A model generated the notes under the pieces. The model searched no databases. It had not been told where the DNA came from and worked only from the letters and a program-made list of their open reading frames with translations. Source: Campylobacteraceae bacterium (lineage in GTDB: Bacteria > Campylobacterota > Campylobacteria > Campylobacterales > Sulfurovaceae). Taken from it: a stretch of DNA of 64,000 nt. The stretch is taken from contig JAMOOQ010000048.1 of assembly GCA_027100635.1 (NCBI GenBank), forward strand, positions 1 to 64,000. Reading direction: 5' to 3'. Positions 37,366-46,755 of the stretch are shown here, in pieces. How positions within the stretch are numbered: the first letter of the stretch is position 1; each line of letters opens with the position of its first letter. Made by a program: the position numbers and the translations under genes.

Positions 37366-38409
37366 TTATCCAAATCTTTTTAGTACTTTTTTAATAATAT
37401 CTTCATCTATATCATTTTTAATAATATGAGATCCAATACCATCTGCTAATATAAATTTTATCTTATTATTAAAGCTCTTTTTATCTAAGAAAAAATGTTC
37501 ATAAAAACTATCTATATTTTCTATTTTATAATTAACTGGTAAATTATATCTAACTAATAACTCTTTTATCTCATTAAACTCATCTCTATTTAAAAGACCC
37601 AGTTCATAAGAAAGTTCATTTGCCATAATAATACCAATTGCTACAGCTTCACCATGAAGATACTTTATATAATTTGTTTCATTTTCTATAACATGAGCAA
37701 ATGTATGACCATAATTTAAAACAGCTCTTATCCCTGCTTCTTTTTCATCTTGATTAACTACATTTGCTTTAAGTTCAACACTTTTTTTGATAGTCATCTT
37801 TAAATTTTCTTTATTATCTAAACTATTTTCTTGCATATATTTAAAATAATCTTTATCAAACATCACAGCCATTTTTATAATTTCAGCTACCCCTGCAGAA
37901 AACTCACGAGTAGGTAAAGTCTCTAAAAATTTAGGGTCAATATATACAGCAATTGGTTGATAAAAAGCTCCTACAAGATTTTTTCCATATTTATTATTTA
38001 CACCAGTTTTTCCACCAACACTAGCATCAACTTGACTTAATAGTGTTGTTGGAATCTGCACAAAATCTATCCCTCTTTGATATAAACTAGCAGTAAAACC
38101 TGTCATATCACCAATAACACCACCACCAAGAGCAATTATTATAGATTTTCTATCAAGCTTAAATTTAAAAAGTTCGTCTAGAATATATTCTATTGTTTCA
38201 AGATTCTTATATTGTTCTCCATCTTTTATTGTAACCACACTTACATTATTTGCTTCAATTTTACTTAATAAAAAGTCAAGATGAAGAGGAGCAATAGTAT
38301 CATTTGTAATAATTGCCACTTTTGTATCAAATTTTAGTGAAGGTAAATTATCTATAACTATATTATATTCTATATTTTTTGAATTTTCAAGAGAGATTGA
38401 CACTACCAT
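37366..38409 (-). CDS. aroB: 3-dehydroquinate synthase
   Basis: A 347-aa enzyme with the NAD-binding GGGVIGDMTGFTASLYQRGI, PTTLLSQVDASVGGKTGVN and metal-ligand NYGHTFAHVIE motifs. It closes the ring in the shikimate pathway. It is the first gene of the aroB-mscS-mtaB-ftsH-like-bioV run, which is conserved in Helicobacter as far as remembered. A short open frame overlaps its start. Confidence 0.96.
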   Translation of the reverse strand: MVVSISLENSKNIEYNIVIDNLPSLKFDTKVAIITNDTIAPLHLDFLLSKIEANNVSVVTIKDGEQYKNLETIEYILDELFKFKLDRKSIIIALGGGVIGDMTGFTASLYQRGIDFVQIPTTLLSQVDASVGGKTGVNNKYGKNLVGAFYQPIAVYIDPKFLETLPTREFSAGVAEIIKMAVMFDKDYFKYMQENSLDNKENLKMTIKKSVELKANVVNQDEKEAGIRAVLNYGHTFAHVIENETNYIKYLHGEAVAIGIIMANELSYELGLLNRDEFNEIKELLVRYNLPVNYKIENIDSFYEHFFLDKKSFNNKIKFILADGIGSHIIKNDIDEDIIKKVLKRFG

Positions 38410-38498
38410 ATTTTTATACCTTTTGGATGTTTATTAATTTTACCTATTTTACTTAAATATCCTTTAGAGATAACTTTAAGAAGTTTAGTATTAACCAT
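38403..38498 (-). CDS. Possible leader peptide overlapping aroB
   Basis: A 31-aa basic open frame (MVNTKLLKVISKGYLSKIGK...) has AAAGGA upstream of its ATG and ends inside the first codons of aroB (ATATGGTAG). The overlap would allow translational coupling. It could also be chance. It is not recognised as any family. Confidence 0.3.
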   Translation of the reverse strand: MVNTKLLKVISKGYLSKIGKINKHPKGIKIW

Positions 38499-38529
38499 GA
38501 CATCCTTTATAAATAGTGTACAATTTACA

Positions 38530-38615
38530 AGACCCTAAATCAAGTTTAGAGTGACGAGAATCCATCATCATTATACACAATAGAACTGTCATTTTGTGCT
38601 TGATGCGGAATTCCT
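38530..38615. repeat. Dispersed palindromic repeat pair upstream of aroB
   Basis: GACCCTAAATCAAGTTTAGA and GTCATTTTGTGCTTGATGCG are degenerate copies of the same REP-like units seen at 25930-26098. They fill much of the aroB/pqiA-like gap. Confidence 0.5.
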
Positions 38616-38675
38616 GAAATCAAGAGTGTCTGGTCTAGTACTACTTTTGATACTTTATAAAAGATGTTAAATAGT

Positions 38676-39893
38676 TTATCTATGTTTTATCAATCTTGTA
38701 TCAAAAGATAGAGCAGAAAGTAATGTAAAAAAAACCATAATAGCAAAAGCCGAAGCTGCTGGTCCAGCTACTATATTAAGAGTTGATAGATGAACAAGAG
38801 ATGATAGAATAGAAACAACAAATACATCTATCATAGATAGAGGTCCTATTATCTCTGTGATATAATATATTTTTTGTTTATCAACCTTTTTAATATCTTT
38901 ATTTGAGCTTATTACAAGAAAAAGTATCAGTATAAATTTAATAATAGGTATAAAAATAGATGCAAAAAGTATAATAAATGCTATAGGATAAGACCCCTCA
39001 TCCCACATCTCTATCGCTCCACCTATAATAGTACTTTGAGTTCGATTTCCAAATTTATAAGTAATAAGCATAGGATAAAAATTAGCTGGAATAAAAGCTA
39101 TCATTGCTGTAAGTAGATATGCTAATGTAAAATTTATACTTTTAGTTTTAGAATGATATATTCTTTGATGACATCTTCTACAATCTATCTCTTTATCTGT
39201 ATCAATATTAACTGCTTCACACTTATGACATCTAACCAGCTGATTTTCCAAAAAATCTTTTTTTTCTTTTTTTATATTAAAATTCTTTTGATATACTCTC
39301 CACAAATCATATATTTTTATACTTTTATTTAAATATAAATCAAAAATAACAAATAGTATTAAAGCATAAAATGAGATACCAAGGTTCAGCTCAAAATAAC
39401 TTAATAGCTTAACTAATGCAACTAAAATACTGATTAAAAATATATCTATCATATTCCAATCTTTTATATTAGATAATAAGATTAAAAGTTGTTTTGTTAT
39501 ATTTGGAGAAATTTTAAACTTTATAAATATAGATATAAATATATATAAGGATATAGATAAAAATGGAATTATTATTAATAAAAATAGGAGCATAAATCCA
39601 ACTATATAATACTGCTTCTCTAAAAGCATCAAAACCATAGATGGTAGACTAAAAGATTCTCTGCTACCCAGTACTAGAATCTCTATTATTGGAAACAAAA
39701 GAGAGATAATAAATAGTATCATAGTGGATATACTTATTGATAAAATAATATTTAAAAGATTTGGATTATTTTGATATAAAACTGTTTTACACTTAGAACA
39801 ATAAACTTTTGATTTATAATCTATCTCCATTGTATGATGAAGCGTATGGCATTTATGACAGATAATAAGACTATCTAAATCATAACTATCCAT
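38676..39893 (-). CDS. PqiA/LetA-like intermembrane lipid-transport membrane protein
   Basis: A 405-aa protein made of two repeats. Each has a zinc-ribbon pair (CHKCHTLHH...YCSKCKTVLY and CHKCEAVNI...CRRCHQRIYH) followed by four transmembrane helices. This is the paraquat-inducible protein A layout, whose LetA/PqiA members work with MCE proteins to move lipids between membranes. No pqiB/letB gene is adjacent. Its start overlaps the HAD phosphatase gene. Confidence 0.88.
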   Translation of the reverse strand: MDSYDLDSLIICHKCHTLHHTMEIDYKSKVYCSKCKTVLYQNNPNLLNIILSISISTMILFIISLLFPIIEILVLGSRESFSLPSMVLMLLEKQYYIVGFMLLFLLIIIPFLSISLYIFISIFIKFKISPNITKQLLILLSNIKDWNMIDIFLISILVALVKLLSYFELNLGISFYALILFVIFDLYLNKSIKIYDLWRVYQKNFNIKKEKKDFLENQLVRCHKCEAVNIDTDKEIDCRRCHQRIYHSKTKSINFTLAYLLTAMIAFIPANFYPMLITYKFGNRTQSTIIGGAIEMWDEGSYPIAFIILFASIFIPIIKFILILFLVISSNKDIKKVDKQKIYYITEIIGPLSMIDVFVVSILSSLVHLSTLNIVAGPAASAFAIMVFFTLLSALSFDTRLIKHR

Positions 39894-40518
39894 AGATTAA
39901 TTTATAACTTAATTTATCTACACTTGATATAGCATCTTGATGGTCTGAAAAACCCCAATTTACCATAATATAATCAATATCTGCTCTTTGTGCGGCTGTT
40001 TTATCTCTACTACCATCACCTATAAATATACTATTATTATTTGATACCTCTAACTCATCTAATATTTTATATAACATATCAGGATGAGGTTTACCCATTT
40101 TTACCTCATCATAACAGGCAATAGAATCAAAAATATCATAAATTTCCAAAAATTCAAGAGATTCAACAGTAGAATTTTTATAAGCATTTGTTGCAACTGC
40201 TAATAAAGCACCCTTTTCTTTTAAATTAATTAATAAATCTTTTACTCCATCATAAAGGACTAACTCTTTTTTATGATTTTGTGTATAATATTCTTGAAAC
40301 CAACTTTCATGTCTAGATTCAAATTTATTTAATCCATAAAAATATCTTGCAGGATGGATGGTTTGGTCATTAACTTTTTCTATGATATGATTAATATCCA
40401 TAGGTTCTAAATCTATTTTTTGTCTTACAAAATTGATAGCATTTGCAATAGTAATAGAGCTATTAATTAATGTTCCATCCATATCAAATATATATAAATC
40501 TTTAGATAGTCTTGACAT
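39886..40518 (-). CDS. HAD-superfamily hydrolase, Gph-like
   Basis: A 210-aa HAD phosphatase with FDMDGTLINS (nucleophile D), VATNAYKNS (motif II), a lysine (VKMGKPHPD) and FIGDGSRDKTAA. A helical cap domain lies after motif I. It resembles phosphoglycolate phosphatases, but the substrate is not certain. Its start is 2 bases after the psd stop and it overlaps the pqiA-like gene, so this is a tight operon. Confidence 0.85.
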   Translation of the reverse strand: MSRLSKDLYIFDMDGTLINSSITIANAINFVRQKIDLEPMDINHIIEKVNDQTIHPARYFYGLNKFESRHESWFQEYYTQNHKKELVLYDGVKDLLINLKEKGALLAVATNAYKNSTVESLEFLEIYDIFDSIACYDEVKMGKPHPDMLYKILDELEVSNNNSIFIGDGSRDKTAAQRADIDYIMVNWGFSDHQDAISSVDKLSYKLIYG

Positions 40519-40520
40519 TA

Positions 40521-41357
40521 CTATAATACACTACCTATTTTATCGGCAAACTTAACACTCTTTCCAACCTCTAAATTATATTTAACTGCATCTTTTTGAG
40601 AGAACATAAGAATTGTTGAACCCATCTCAAACCAACCAAATAAATCACCTTTTTTTAGTTTCATCTTCTTATCATAAATATTATCATCTGTGTATGTATA
40701 GTGCGTACTTTTTGTAGTATCAATATTTGTTTTAATTCTATCTTCAAAAGTTACAACCATCTTACCAACATTTAATGCTCCAACAAGAACTAAAAAGTGA
40801 ATTTTACCTTTTGAATCAACTGTTTTTACAATAACTCTCTCATTTTCTATAAATAAATTTTTCTTCTTATTTAAATATTTTTTATTTACAGGGTATAACT
40901 TTCCTGGAATATGAGTAGTACTTAGAACTTTTAATGGCATTGGCATATGGTACCTGTGATAATCTTTTGGAGATAAATATAAATTTACAAAATCACCATT
41001 TTCTAATAAAGCAATATCTTCACTATAATTATGACCTAACAATTCATCTATTTTGTATTCCATTCCTTTAATCTGATAAGATGTACCATCTGTTATATCT
41101 CCACATTCTGTAACAAGTCCATCAACAGGAGATACTATACTATCATCATATTTATCAAATTTTCTAGGTTCTTTTAACGCTCTTGTAAACAATGCATTTA
41201 AACTCTCATATTTAGAAGGTTCATTAAATTCACTCATATCAAGCCCCATTAGCTTAACATAACTATTATTTATAATCTTCTGTGTAAATTTAGAAAACTT
41301 TTTATTGGCAAAACCACCAAAAACTTGTGACATACGAGATGTATAATATTTAGACAT
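40521..41357 (-). CDS. psd: Phosphatidylserine decarboxylase
   Basis: A 278-aa proenzyme. It has VSPVDGLVTECG, the histidine motif YHRYHMPMP and the self-cleavage site in EMGSTILMF (a variant of LGST), where the serine becomes the pyruvoyl group. It makes phosphatidylethanolamine at the membrane. It overlaps the helical protein's 3' end by 8 bases. Confidence 0.93.
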   Translation of the reverse strand: MSKYYTSRMSQVFGGFANKKFSKFTQKIINNSYVKLMGLDMSEFNEPSKYESLNALFTRALKEPRKFDKYDDSIVSPVDGLVTECGDITDGTSYQIKGMEYKIDELLGHNYSEDIALLENGDFVNLYLSPKDYHRYHMPMPLKVLSTTHIPGKLYPVNKKYLNKKKNLFIENERVIVKTVDSKGKIHFLVLVGALNVGKMVVTFEDRIKTNIDTTKSTHYTYTDDNIYDKKMKLKKGDLFGWFEMGSTILMFSQKDAVKYNLEVGKSVKFADKIGSVL

Positions 41358-42183
41358 TTTTTTCCTTTGTATAATATTCTAATGCTTCTTTCATTAAAGC
41401 GATATGATAATTTTCTTGATAATTAATAAAGTCAAAAAACTTTGCTAACTCCTGACTATCGTTAGAAACTGCATCAGCCAATTTTTTACACTCCTCTTTC
41501 GCCAAAAGCTCTTCATTAATTCCATCTTTTAAAAACTCAACAACATTAGTTACTTTATATAACTCTTTGTGTATCACTCTTGGTACTCCTAATATCCCCA
41601 TCTTTGCCATCATATCACCAAAACTTTTTAAATGAAAGAAACTTTCATCAATAAGAATATTAAAAATACGATTTAAAAAAGCATCTGTACTATTTGCCTT
41701 AAGATAATTATAAATCATAATAAGTTCATACTCTTTATAACTCTCTTCAAATAAAAATAGTGTTAAAGCATCTGTTGCTTCTTCATTTAACTCTATATTA
41801 TCAAGCTTTCTTTGGGTATTAAATGCAGTTACGCTCTCTTCTGGTAAAGATGAAAGTAAAAATCTCATATATTTAATATCACTATTAACTCTTTCTGCTA
41901 AATCTCTATCATCTAATTTAATAAGCTCTAATTCAATTGTTGATAGTCTTAAATTTATATCATTTAAAATAATACTTAATTTTTCCACTTTAACAGGAAT
42001 CATATCTCTATCATAATCATAATCAATTTTGGACTTGATTAAATCATTTTCAATCCAAGTAAAATGACGAAATATAATATCTGACATATCATATAGTTTT
42101 AACTTACTCTCATTTTTACTCATAAACCCTGCCATAAGCGTAACTAACCACACTTCATGAACTCTTTTAGATAAACTTAACAT
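41350..42183 (-). CDS. Helical protein of unknown function, possibly ferritin-like
   Basis: The track starts at 42219, but the ATG at 42183 is preferred because it lies 2 bases after the IscU-like stop. The product is 277 aa and almost entirely helical. Carboxylate-and-histidine patches occur (LFEESYKEYELI, DESFFHLKSF, YQENYHIALM). They recall ferritin-like diiron helices, but only one true ExxH is visible. Genes on both sides overlap or abut it, so it shares an operon with the IscU-like scaffold and psd. The iron-binding idea is inference. Confidence 0.55.
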   Translation of the reverse strand: MLSLSKRVHEVWLVTLMAGFMSKNESKLKLYDMSDIIFRHFTWIENDLIKSKIDYDYDRDMIPVKVEKLSIILNDINLRLSTIELELIKLDDRDLAERVNSDIKYMRFLLSSLPEESVTAFNTQRKLDNIELNEEATDALTLFLFEESYKEYELIMIYNYLKANSTDAFLNRIFNILIDESFFHLKSFGDMMAKMGILGVPRVIHKELYKVTNVVEFLKDGINEELLAKEECKKLADAVSNDSQELAKFFDFINYQENYHIALMKEALEYYTKEKNV

Positions 42184-42185
42184 TT

Positions 42186-42623
42186 TTATATTTCCTCTTC
42201 TATCTCTTTTGGTTGACATGTACTTGATATCATTTTAGTAATTGTTGGATAATTTGCATCTTCTAATCTAAAATTATATGTTTCTAGCGAAGACTTATAT
42301 GCAATTGCCACCATTTCAGAACAAGCAGCATCTTCTGAACTCATACCATCTAGCATATTTAATATTTCATCTGCCAATTCATCTGCATCTTCTAATGATT
42401 GACCTTTTACAGAATCTGTAAATATTGACCCTGCCACTATAGTAGTACTACATCCAATAGCTTGAAATTTTATATCAGATATTTTATTATCCTCTACTTT
42501 TAAGTATATTGCAACTTTTTCTGAATTTTCAGGATTTTTTCCAATTCCATCTGCATCACAATTATTCATATTCCCATAATTCCTAGGTTCCATCATGTGA
42601 TTTAATATCTCACTCATCTCCAT
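42186..42623 (-). CDS. IscU/NifU-like Fe-S scaffold with an altered cysteine set
   Basis: A 145-aa protein of the IscU fold: MEPRNYGNM, FQAIGCSTTIVAGSIFTDSVKG (second ligand, C58) and AACSEMVAIAY (third, C101). The first ligand region, normally ACGD, reads NPENSEKV and has no cysteine. Extra cysteines are at C22 and C136. It may therefore hold a cluster differently or act in another role. No iscS is adjacent. Confidence 0.8.
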   Translation of the reverse strand: MEMSEILNHMMEPRNYGNMNNCDADGIGKNPENSEKVAIYLKVEDNKISDIKFQAIGCSTTIVAGSIFTDSVKGQSLEDADELADEILNMLDGMSSEDAACSEMVAIAYKSSLETYNFRLEDANYPTITKMISSTCQPKEIEEEI

Positions 42624-42852
42624 ACAAGACAGCCTTTTATTGTTAATTTCGGATTATATCATTTTAATAATTTAAGTTTAAAGTGATTATAAGAAAAAAA
42701 ATAACTTAAATAGAGTTTGAGTAAATTATGAGCATCAATAATAACTCTATTCAACCACTTCAAAGTAAGAAGAACACTAAAGATAAAATTTTAATCATTA
42801 TTATAGTTTCTTATGATACAATTAAGATATGCAATAAAAAAGGTGATAGTAT

Positions 42853-43299
42853 ATGAATATAGAACTTATAAAAGAGATAGTTGATTATGGAATTATTGGG
42901 ATTTTGGGATTGATGAGTTTTTTATCAATTTGGTTTTATATTGAAAGGCTTATTTTTTTTGCTAGATTAGATGTCTCTAAATATAAGTACAGAGAGGAGC
43001 TTGAGATTGATGCGACAAATCATATATCTATTATCTCTTCTTTTGGTTCTAATGCCCCTTATATTGGTTTATTAGGGACTGTAATTGGTATTATTATCAC
43101 TTTTTATACTATGGGAATGGGTGGTGAGATTGATGTTAAGACCATTATGAGTTCTTTGGCATTGGCTCTAAAAGCTACTGCTATGGGTCTTGTGGTGGCT
43201 ATTCCATCTATGATGTTTTATAACCATTTAGGGCGAAAAATAGAAGTTTTGATAGCTCTTTGGGAGATAGAACAAAAAAAGAATTTTGATGCAAATTAA
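42853..43299 (+). CDS. exbB: TonB-system proton channel ExbB
   Basis: A 148-aa MotA/TolQ/ExbB protein with a first transmembrane helix near residues 10-30 and two more around GTVIGIIITFYTMG and LKATAMGLVVAIPSMMFYN. It is shorter than E. coli ExbB, as is common in Campylobacterota. With exbD and tonB, which overlap in order, it forms the motor that drives TonB receptors. A TATGAT-type -10 lies about 40 bases upstream. Confidence 0.92.
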   Translation: MNIELIKEIVDYGIIGILGLMSFLSIWFYIERLIFFARLDVSKYKYREELEIDATNHISIISSFGSNAPYIGLLGTVIGIIITFYTMGMGGEIDVKTIMSSLALALKATAMGLVVAIPSMMFYNHLGRKIEVLIALWEIEQKKNFDAN

Positions 43300-43669
43300 A
43301 AAATTTGACTCTATGAATGTTGTGCCATTTATAGATATTATGCTTGTGCTTTTGGTAATAGTTTTGACTACAGCCACATTTGTGGCTCGTGGGGTTATTC
43401 CAATTGATTTGAGTGATTCTACAAGTTCTGATAAGATTACAAAAGAGATTCCATTAGAGATTACTATCAAATCAAATGGGGATATATTTTTTAATAAAGA
43501 ACAGGTACTCAAAGAGAATATTATAAATAAATTAGAGAAATTTAAGATAAAAACGGCGATAAGTATTAGTTGTGATAAAAATTCAAAGTTTGAAAATTTT
43601 GTATTTATTATAGATATATTAAAAGACAAAGGATATAAAAACTTAGGAATAGTTACAAAATATGAATAG
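43286..43669 (+). CDS. exbD: TonB-system protein ExbD
   Basis: A 127-aa protein with one N-terminal helix bearing the essential aspartate (NVVPFIDIMLVLLVIVLTT), followed by a periplasmic domain. It overlaps exbB by 14 bases and tonB by 8, so all three are translationally coupled. Confidence 0.93.
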   Translation: MMQIKKFDSMNVVPFIDIMLVLLVIVLTTATFVARGVIPIDLSDSTSSDKITKEIPLEITIKSNGDIFFNKEQVLKENIINKLEKFKIKTAISISCDKNSKFENFVFIIDILKDKGYKNLGIVTKYE

Positions 43670-44453
43670 ATATCTATCCTCTTTTATTATAACTGCTTTT
43701 ATTTACTTTGGTTTTATTGCAGGTTTTTTATATTATTTTAATAATCCAAAACCAATTGAAATAAAAACAAAAAAAAGTATAGAGAGTGTTAAATTTACTG
43801 TAATCAAACAAGAGAAGATAGAGCCTAAGATAGAAGAACCAAAAAAACCTGAACCAATTATAGAACCAGAGATAATAATTCCACCTATACCAATTCCAAA
43901 ACCTACTATAAAACCTAAACCAATAATAAAAAAAGATTTAAATATAACCATAGAAAAACCAAAACCTATTATTAAGCCTAAACCTATAGTCAAACCTAAA
44001 AAGATAAGAAAAGTAATACCTAAAAAGATTATAAAGAAAAAGATTATAAAAAAGAGTAGAAAAACTGTAAAAAATAGCAATAAAAGAGAAGTTAAGAAAA
44101 CTCAAATTAAAACAAATAAATCAATATCTAAAAAAGGTGTGATTGGTAGTAAAGTTAATGTTAAGAAAAAACAACAACAAAAGAGCTATTATAGTAAAAT
44201 TACAAGAGCCATTAATAAAAACAAATCATACCCATCAAAAGCAAAAAGAAGAGAGATAGAGGGAAGTGTAAAAGTAAAGGTTATATTATCTAGGAAAGGT
44301 AAACTTTTATCGTATAAAATATTAAGTGGTAAAAAGGTATTTAAAAAATCAATAACAAAAGCGATTAAAAATAGCTTTCCATTAAAACCACCAAAAGGTA
44401 TTTTTTCTTCTAATATTGAGTTTTCATTTACTGTTAGGTATAGATTATATTGA
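43662..44453 (+). CDS. tonB: TonB
   Basis: A 263-aa protein with an N-terminal anchor helix (about residues 8-26), a long proline/lysine-rich spacer (residues about 40-150; repeated KPKPI units) and a C-terminal TonB domain (YPSKAKRREIEGSVKVKVIL). It links the ExbB-ExbD motor to outer-membrane receptors such as the OprC-like protein at 17744. The spacer is very basic. Confidence 0.92.
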   Translation: MNRYLSSFIITAFIYFGFIAGFLYYFNNPKPIEIKTKKSIESVKFTVIKQEKIEPKIEEPKKPEPIIEPEIIIPPIPIPKPTIKPKPIIKKDLNITIEKPKPIIKPKPIVKPKKIRKVIPKKIIKKKIIKKSRKTVKNSNKREVKKTQIKTNKSISKKGVIGSKVNVKKKQQQKSYYSKITRAINKNKSYPSKAKRREIEGSVKVKVILSRKGKLLSYKILSGKKVFKKSITKAIKNSFPLKPPKGIFSSNIEFSFTVRYRLY

Positions 44454-44501
44454 TATCTAAAAATACAGATACAAACTAAATATTCTAAGATATACTATAA
44501 C

Positions 44502-44545
44502 GCCAATAAATTAAAAAAAATCTTACTAAAACTTAATTTATTGGC
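44502..44545. terminator. Bidirectional terminator between tonB and gmhB
   Basis: GCCAATAAATTAA and TTAATTTATTGGC form a perfect 13-bp stem with an 18-base loop in the gap between convergent genes. A- and T-rich flanks would serve both strands. Confidence 0.65.
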
Positions 44546-44564
44546 ATTAGACTATATCTTATTT

Positions 44565-45080
44565 TTAACTTGAAGATAGATATTTTTTATACTCATATAT
44601 ACTATTAAAAGATAAAGAGGCTCTATTTAATGATTTTTTATTGATATAGATAGTCTTTTCAATTCCCACATTAATTGCCATATCAATATCGCTTGGTTTA
44701 TCTCCAATCATTATAGAATTTTTTAAATCTACATCAAATTCATTTAATATAGTATCAATCATACCTCTATTTGGTTTTCTGCAATTACTTTTCTCTCCTG
44801 TTAGATATGGACAAAAAACTACCTTATCTATATTAATATTTTTTTGCTGTAGTTTTTGGAGCATCCATAACGTTAGAGTTTCATAATCTTGAATTGTATA
44901 ATATCCTCTTGCAATTCCTGATTGATTTGTAACAATAAAGATATAATAATCTTTCTTTTGAAAATATCGTAAGATATCAAATATTCCATCAGAAAAATCA
45001 AAATCTTCTATCTTATAAATATAACCATAATCTATATTTATTACACCATCTCTATCAAGAAAAAGAGCTTTTTTAGACAT
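44565..45080 (-). CDS. gmhB: D-glycero-beta-D-manno-heptose-1,7-bisphosphate 7-phosphatase
   Basis: A 171-aa HAD phosphatase of the histidinol-phosphatase/GmhB subfamily: FLDRDGVINIDYGY, VTNQSGIARGYYT, a zinc-loop cysteine pair (FCPYLTG and NCRKPNRGM) and MIGDKPSDIDMA. It dephosphorylates heptose bisphosphate for the LPS inner core. It starts directly after the YfaZ-like gene's stop, on the same strand. Confidence 0.9.
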   Translation of the reverse strand: MSKKALFLDRDGVINIDYGYIYKIEDFDFSDGIFDILRYFQKKDYYIFIVTNQSGIARGYYTIQDYETLTLWMLQKLQQKNINIDKVVFCPYLTGEKSNCRKPNRGMIDTILNEFDVDLKNSIMIGDKPSDIDMAINVGIEKTIYINKKSLNRASLSFNSIYEYKKYLSSS

Positions 45081-45653
45081 CTAAAATTTCATCTCCACTC
45101 CACCATACATAGATTTATCAATACTTTTACCATAGTCTTCATATTCTGTATCAATTGTTCTATATCCAGAAAATAAACTTACATTATCAATTACATTAAC
45201 GGCTGCTTGAATTCTAAACTCACTATAAGAGATAGCATCAGAAAAACTTAAAGATGATGGTGCATATAAAAATCTAGCTGAAACATGTGATGTTGGGATA
45301 TCATCTATTGGCAGCTTATAAATAGCTTTTGCCATTAATGGAATTGCAAAAAAAGTATCTTGTTTATTATCACTCATTATAAATTTAGCTCCAAGAGCAA
45401 ACTTAAGACCATTAATTTGGCTCACCTCTCCATTTACACTAATTCCTGTTCCAAAAAGATAATGATATGTATTGTTTAAATAACTAGCTTCTAAGTTATA
45501 GTGAGTAGTTCCATCACTTGATATATAACCAGTAATATCTCTACTACCCTCTATCTCAACATTATCAGCATTCATATTTAAAGCAATGGTATCACTAGAA
45601 AAAAGAAAAGATGAAAAAATTGATATAATTAATATGGATTTTTTAGTCAGCAT
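45081..45653 (-). CDS. YfaZ-like outer-membrane protein
   Basis: A 190-aa protein with a signal peptide (SILIISIFSSFLFSS) and alternating beta strands ending in MYGGVEMKF, a C-terminal phenylalanine typical of outer-membrane barrels. The layout fits the YfaZ family of unknown function. It abuts gmhB. A TGATATAAGTATATCA palindrome lies about 20 bases upstream of its start. Confidence 0.65.
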   Translation of the reverse strand: MLTKKSILIISIFSSFLFSSDTIALNMNADNVEIEGSRDITGYISSDGTTHYNLEASYLNNTYHYLFGTGISVNGEVSQINGLKFALGAKFIMSDNKQDTFFAIPLMAKAIYKLPIDDIPTSHVSARFLYAPSSLSFSDAISYSEFRIQAAVNVIDNVSLFSGYRTIDTEYEDYGKSIDKSMYGGVEMKF

Positions 45654-45704
45654 GATATACCTTTCATATTATTTGATATAAGTATATCATAAAAAACCTA
45701 TAAT

Positions 45705-46733
45705 TTAACTTTTGTTCTCTTCTTTTAATAAGTCGGCAATCTTAACACTAGCATATTTTTCTACTATACCCATAAGTTTAATACTTTTATAAGATAAATC
45801 TTCATCTAAGATAGAGATAATCTTATCTATATCTATCTTATCTTGAGGCATTATCCAAGACATCTCTTTATCTAAAAAGAATTTAGCATTATGATATTGA
45901 TGATTTCCAGCAGCATGAGGATATGGAATGAATATTGTAGGAAGAGCGTTTGCTCCAAGTTCCCATAAAGTTGATGCACCAGACCTTGAAATTGCCAAAT
46001 CAGCTTCATTCATATGAGATGATAGTTTATCTGTAAAACCAAAAACTTTAGCATCAATACCCAGTTTTTGATACTCTTTAGTTACAAAATCTATATTATT
46101 TTCTCCAGCTTGATGTATGATTTTAATATCTCTTTCTTTTAACTGGGGTGCTATTTTTAAAGCTAACTCATTAATCGCTAAAGCACCTTGAGAGCCACCC
46201 AAAAATATTATACAGTTTATATCTCTTCTTGTTCTTTGTTTTTGAAAAAATTCATCTTTTGTAGGATATGCTTTGATTGGAGAATCTTCTATATATGAAG
46301 ATATAAAATATTTAGCATAGGGGAGAAGAGTTTGGTTTACTCTGCCAATAAAAGCATTTTGTTCATGAATTATTAGAGGAATTTTAAGAACTTTCGCTGC
46401 AAATCCTGCTGGAGCAGAAGAGTATCCCCCTACAGAAAAAACTACACCAACATTATTTTTTTTTAAAATTTTTATAGCTTTTTTGGTTGCTAGTGCTATT
46501 TTAAGTAGAGATATAAACTTTGAAAACACATTTTTATTTACTACTCCTGTAGTATTTAAAAAATATCTATTTCTAAAGTCTCCATCATTCTCAAACCATT
46601 TTTTATCCTGACCATTTTTTGAACCAATATAGATTAAATCTTCATAAGGAAGATGTTCTTTAATTGCTTCAATTATAACTAAATGTCCACCTGTCCCTCC
46701 ACCTGTCATAACTATAGTTTTTTTATTATTCAT
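45705..46733 (-). CDS. murG: Lipid II synthase MurG
   Basis: A 342-aa glycosyltransferase. The ATG at 46733 is preferred over the track's 46760 because AAGGAAAAGAA lies directly before it and the family start follows (TIVMTGGGTGGHLVI). The UDP-GlcNAc site is seen in ISRSGASTLWELGA. It adds GlcNAc to lipid I on the inner membrane. A dispersed repeat separates it from ftsW. Confidence 0.95.
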   Translation of the reverse strand: MNNKKTIVMTGGGTGGHLVIIEAIKEHLPYEDLIYIGSKNGQDKKWFENDGDFRNRYFLNTTGVVNKNVFSKFISLLKIALATKKAIKILKKNNVGVVFSVGGYSSAPAGFAAKVLKIPLIIHEQNAFIGRVNQTLLPYAKYFISSYIEDSPIKAYPTKDEFFQKQRTRRDINCIIFLGGSQGALAINELALKIAPQLKERDIKIIHQAGENNIDFVTKEYQKLGIDAKVFGFTDKLSSHMNEADLAISRSGASTLWELGANALPTIFIPYPHAAGNHQYHNAKFFLDKEMSWIMPQDKIDIDKIISILDEDLSYKSIKLMGIVEKYASVKIADLLKEENKS

Positions 46734-46755
46734 TTCTTTTCCTTTTCTAATTATT

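Noticed and set aside
42728-42856. A 42-aa open frame (MSINNNSIQPLQ...) ending in ATGA overlap with exbB
   Set aside because: It contains the likely exbB promoter (TATGAT), lacks a good ribosome site and has low-complexity content, so chance is more likely.
43733-44080. Hydrophobic 115-aa minus-strand frame
   Set aside because: It is the antisense shadow of the lysine/proline-rich spacer of tonB.
45674-45689. TGATATAAGTATATCA palindrome resembling an FNR site
   Set aside because: The spacing between half-sites is 8, not 4 bases, so it does not fit FNR. It may be chance in AT-rich DNA.
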